Positions 59,037 through 64,000 of a DNA stretch of 64,000 nucleotides are shown here, piece by piece (positions within the stretch are counted from its first letter, which is position 1; each line of letters opens with the position of its first letter). Under the pieces are notes generated by a model. The model saw only the letters and a list, made by a program, of their open reading frames with translations, did not search any database and was not told the origin of the DNA. A program made the translations under genes and the position numbers. The stretch spans positions 1,178,001-1,242,000 of the forward strand of contig OX359195.1 in the NCBI GenBank assembly GCA_947172415.1, written 5' to 3'. Origin of the DNA: Chondrosia reniformis. Lineage: Eukaryota > Porifera > Demospongiae > Chondrillida > Chondrillidae.

Positions 59037-62000
59037 TCACAAATAATCATCTTCAAAATCATCGTCATAATAATCGTAACTAAATGAAACTAAAAGAGAA
59101 GAATTACATAATCACAAGTTACATAAAATATAATGTATTCCTATAAATAACACAGTCCACATGTGACACTATTTGGATTGAAATTAGTAAATCTACTGTT
59201 AACCAAACTACCTATTACATGTACAAACAGATGATGAAAGACATTCACTTACCTAACCAAACAATGAGTCTCAATTTCTGGTTGACTTTTCTTACATTAT
59301 CAATCACTTCCTGTTTAGGAGCATATTCTTTGTAGTCCTCATTCATCACCAGTTCCAACTCTCTGAGATTCTGATTGGCTGCTGCTCCCTTTAGAATGCT
59401 CTCTGCAACATTCCTCCAGTTCATTTTACCCATTTCACTATTCACTTCCAACCTCTCTAGTGTAGTGTTCTTCTTGACAGCTTGTTCAACTGATGTCAAG
59501 ACATCTTCTTCAGTGACATCCTGGATATTCTGTACAAGTGTATCCAGTACAATTAAATACTTGTACTACAATATCAAGTGATTACCTAATCTAAAACACT
59601 CAGAGGCCATAGACTGGAACAAGCTAGTCAAATAAACCTAAACTTTGTAATAATCAGACTGGATATACCTTTAATAAGTAAGGGAAAGTAATATTTACTA
59701 GTGATAGGCAGTCAAGTGTACCTCAAACTGGTCTCTGTAAGTCCTGATGGTGAGTTCTTTCAATGAAGTGTTGTCATGTAGACATCCAATAGCATTAGCA
59801 ATGTCCCTCGATGTGATGCTGTAACAGTCTCCCATGTTGATGGGACCAATTGCAACACTCTTCAATCCACATTGTAGTAGTTGCACAAGTAATGCTCCAT
59901 TTCCTGTCAGTTGAAGGAACCAATCAGATTACAATACATTAACACACTGCATATTTATATTTAATGCTTATGTGAAATGTTGCAGAGAGAGGCTATACAT
60001 TGGCTACTAATCACTTGAAAGGGACACTTTACTGAACACAACCATTCTATTGAGATGACTGTATAGAGTACATGATCTTCATAGCTGATGAAACTTATTA
60101 AGTCCATAGGCAATACATTCTGTACTTAAAGCTATAAAACCTACCTTTAAAGTCACATCCTAACAGTTCAACTTGTTCCAATGAAGGATTCTGGATCATT
60201 CCCTTAAATATACTGGAGGTCAGTGTTTGATATTCATCAGTTGCCATGGTTACCTTCCTGAGTGTTCTGCACTGTCCAACTCCACATTCCACAAGATCAG
60301 TGAGACCTTCCTGTATACACCACACATAACAGAGATGTGATATACTCAGAACAAAGTTACTGATATGTAAACATTGTATGGATGGAATAACTACATGGAA
60401 ATGAGACAGCACTTCCAGTCTCTACATACCAGTTGATCTGAGAGAACAGTGAATGAGCAGAGAACTCTCTAATAATCAAATGGATTGGACTGGTCAGAAA
60501 GATTGACCATTTGAACTAATTTGCACCACACAAGATATACATCTTTCTTCTCAAATGAACACTTTCACTGATAAACAATACAGTTATTACCTAACTTTTG
60601 TAGAAGAACATTATTTGGACCAACTATGGGATAGCCATAAGAGTGCTACACATTATCAATTAAACAGGAGTAACAGAGTGAACCCTCTAAAGATAAGTTA
60701 GTTATGTCCATATACTTGAGAAGCAATATTAGTCAGTAGCTTCTGCACAGCCTTTCATAGATCCTGTGTACATACACTTGGAACTCATTTCAGATACACA
60801 TACAGGGCTATATAGCTATGAGGGGATATAGTGTTAGGTGTGTATGGGCCAGAGTGGTGAATGGGGAGAGTGAAGTGGAGAAGATAATATTCTATACATC
60901 ACACTTACAGGTAATGAAGTACTGTAACACAGATCAAACTCAAACTCTTCTATTTCACTGCTTCTAAGACAGTCAAACATTTCACAACATTGTGGCACTC
61001 CTTCTATCCTCCTGAGACAAAGTGTCTTTAGTGAGCTCTTCTTCATACAACTCACAACACATGCTAGTAACTCTACACAATCAGCATCTACAAGAAGTTA
61101 CAAAATATACTATGTACAATCACACACCACCAGGTTATCAGGACTAGACTCATATTGACAAGTTAACAAGTTATAACAACTTTATTACAATTTTTACCCA
61201 AAATGTATAAAAACATTCTTAAGTGATCAAAAGACTTGAGTATTTTGATAACAATACACTTACCTGAGTATGAGCATTCAGTAAAGTCAACATTTACTTT
61301 CTTCATGTTTAGTTTGTCTTTGATACCAAACAAGAACACTTTTATCAAATTCACACAACGCAACCGATCTAATGTCACATCTTCCAGACTGGGGTGCCTC
61401 CTAATGCACTAGAGTATAAAGACATTGATGGATCACTCAAGAATAACAATATATACAAGTACTTATCTAAATAGAGAATTACTACACATAAAGACATATC
61501 TCAACATTCACACTTAACACTGCACACAAGTGTCATACAGTGAGATCTCATGTGACCAGCAACCAATCACATGTAGTGACTACAGCTGATTATAGAGTTG
61601 TCCCATAGCTGCATTCACTGGTTTGTGTCACATACATGATACACTATATAGCTGGATAGAATATGAACACATTTCAGTGGAATGGAACAAATATAAAGTG
61701 ACCATTGACCAAATACAATATTCACTATTAATAGATTAAATACCTGTCCATAAAGATTAACATTCTCAACTAAAATATTAGCTGTTCTGTATAGAGGTTT
61801 TACTGTTCTTTACACTTGTATGTATTCCACAACTCACATTGACACTGGCATCAATAGCACTACCTTCATATTCACATTGTTCCATCTCCATGGTAACCAA
61901 TTGTGGTAGGTTGTCAAGTAAGTCCTTTAAGTCTTCATGTGCAAAGTTGACATACCCCAGACTAAGAGATTTCAACTGAAGACAAGTAACTACTGAGCTC

Positions 62001-64000
62001 ATTAGCACACTTGCCTCCACATACTGACGATCTACATAGCAACAAGAAGGATATAGTTTGTGGTATCATTTAAAGCTAGCAACTTCACAACTCATGACTT
62101 GTGCAGTGAATGACAACACAAGTGACTCAGACTTGTGCAGTATGTATACACACTAGTGACTGTCACATGTGACTATATTTAGATGTACACTCTCAATGAT
62201 ATTCACACAAAACTAACAAGAAGATATTACATTCCATTGACATACACAGTTGACATGACTCACTATTGAAATGTATCGCAAGGTGTTCAAGTCTCTTTGA
62301 ATGAAATGAAACAATGTCAGACATCGCTGAAATGAAATGTTCTCTCACTTCAGGTTCAGGTTCCTGTACAGATGTAAAACGTATATTAAACAGTACAGTA
62401 TATTACATACATACATATATAAGTTTAAATGTACTTTATATAAGTTTGGTAAACATTTAGAACACAATGAAAGACTACACTTCTGGGTTGGACTGCAAAC
62501 ATACCCATTTATCCTCTTGTAGGGTCAGTTTATTTAGTGAACTTTGCAACTTTAGAAAGTCTTGATGTACAACAGACTTTAGCTCTCTCACTATAGAAGG
62601 AAAGTGATGAGTGTCATCAGTCAAGTTGAATATTCACACTTCAAAGATAATCACAAACTTAAGGTATTAGGAGTAATCAATACACACTGTACTGGATCTA
62701 TTAATTTATAACTTCTTCTATATATGGCATGTCTACAGTCTACAAAGGTGTTTTATTAACACAATATCAACTCACCTGTAATTGTGACTTCTTCCAAATA
62801 AGTCACTTTTTCAGATATTTGCTGAATAAAGGAATCAGTACGTTTTGTATCATAAAAAAGCCAAAAAATCTCAACTGGGTTTCTAACTGACAGTCGTTTG
62901 ATGTGTCTGCTGATGGTCATCAGGTATGCTAAACTGTTGAGCTGTTGGGAACTGAGATCGCTAATATCAGCATCACTGGAATACTCCATGAACCTTTGAC
63001 ACAGTTCTTCATTTCTGCTCTCTGCTACAACTGTACCAATCTCAGTGAAAGGGGTCCCTTTAGCAAACCTGTGATCATTGGTAAACTCAAGAGGCTCAAA
63101 CAAGAGGTCTCTCACAGCATCATTCTCTAGTCCTCCAATGCCGCAGAAGAAAAGGAATGGCATCTCGTAGTTGGAGTCTGATAAGACAAATTCTCCTCTT
63201 TTGTTGTACCCAAGAACAAGTCTCTCTTTCCAGAACTTTCCCTGTTCCTCGGCAGGTAACTGCTTGACTGCACAAGCTGCAAGAAATTCTTGAACTGTTC
63301 TGTGAAGAAAGTGGTACGATCCAGTGACTCCACCAAAGGCACTTCGATAAGAGATGCAGTTCATTAAACCAAAATGATCATCTTCTGACAGCTTCAGATT
63401 GTGGAAAATGATGTCATCTTTCTTCACACCATCCAAGGCAAGTTGACTCAGTTTGGTCAAACGGGGACAGAGTCGCAGGACATCCTCAAAACTGCCAATT
63501 TCCATTTTCACTCCATTCTTCTCAAAGTGTCGCTTCACAGTGAGGCAGATGATGCTTTTAAATAGATCACTGATTGTATCGGGAGGGGCATCAAGGACAT
63601 CATTGACATAACATGTCATCAGCAGGATCAGAGGGATGAAGCACATGGCTTTGATTCGAGGCATGGTAGAGTTCAGCCTTGCTAGTAAAGCATCAGCTAC
63701 AGAACTAGATGACTCTCCGTAGTACTTTCTAATGAACTGCTCAATCTCTTCCTCTTCAAATCCACTCACCTCAATGCGTCTGTCTATTTTGTCGTGTAGA
63801 GGGGCTGATGCTCGTGGTCGGGATGTGATGATGAAGGATGACTGGGGGAGGGTCTTGCCATTTAGAATGTCTGCAACCAGAGATATCTCCTGTAGCTCTT
63901 CAGGGAACTCATCGTAGCCATCCATGATGAACAGTGTGTCCTTTCCCTTGTTGGCTGTGATGTACCGACTCAAGGTGGACACATCTTCTTCATCAAAACT
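59037..64000 (-). CDS. NLR4: NACHT-LRR receptor, N-terminal part outside window
   Basis: Exons in transcript order: beyond 64000 to 62776 (NACHT), 62590-62505, 62363-62264, 62031-61838, 61408-61264, 61087-60909, 60468-60430, 60310-60145, 59903-59722, 59565-59253, 59089-59037. From the first Met in the visible NACHT part the exons sum to 2664 bases, in frame to the stop. The window shows Walker B LFIMDGYDEF and SRPRA; Walker A, linker and CARD lie past the edge. The tail ends with a tyrosine- and aspartate-rich VSFSYDYYDDDFEDDYL. A segment after IKRLSV (RNPVEIFWLFYDTKRTDSF) is longer than in the other copies. No breaks seen. Confidence 0.83.

Overview
The window looks like genomic DNA from an early-branching metazoan, most likely a demosponge. 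Genes are split into many short exons with GT-AG introns of about 50-500 bases. The DNA is AT-rich. It carries an animal-type FNBP4 gene (two WW domains) and NACHT-LRR receptors (NLRs) with CARD domains, the receptor class known to be expanded in demosponges such as Amphimedon. The species call is inference; the exon structure and protein families are read from the sequence.

The window is one tandem array of about four units of 17-19 kb. Each unit holds two genes that converge 3' to 3': an FNBP4-like gene on the + strand and a CARD-NACHT-LRR gene on the - strand. Neighbouring units meet head to head, so each NLR 5' end faces the next FNBP4 5' end. Unit 1: FNBP4 copy 1 (from before base 1 to 4911) and NLR1 (5286-12928). 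Unit 2: FNBP4 copy 2 (about 14217-24354) and NLR2 (24729-32052). Unit 3: FNBP4 copy 3 (34375-41873, broken) and NLR3 (42499-49749). Unit 4: FNBP4 copy 4 (51160-58605, broken) and NLR4 (59037 to past the window end).

The exon models I assembled for NLR1, NLR2 and NLR3 give uninterrupted frames of 1165, 1304 and 1171 residues with all splice phases consistent. NLR1 and NLR3 start with a short MGNV exon, then CARD, a variable linker, NACHT and about nine LRR exons. NLR2 instead has two CARDs joined by an exon built from an 11-residue repeat. The copies are near-identical in the NACHT core but differ in LRR surface segments, the linker and the C-terminal tail, the pattern expected of diversifying recognition receptors. 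FNBP4 copies 1 and 2 look intact. Copy 3 has lost its first WW domain and copy 4 has lost three exons and carries a LINE in its first exon.

The non-coding parts are rich in young repeats: an 8-bp microsatellite in FNBP4 intron 1, a 51-bp minisatellite that copies a 3' splice site, a 49-bp minisatellite that copies a 5' splice site, a Penelope-like fragment with a hammerhead-ribozyme-like motif, several MITEs, and a perfect 98-bp palindrome that has replaced an NLR3 exon.
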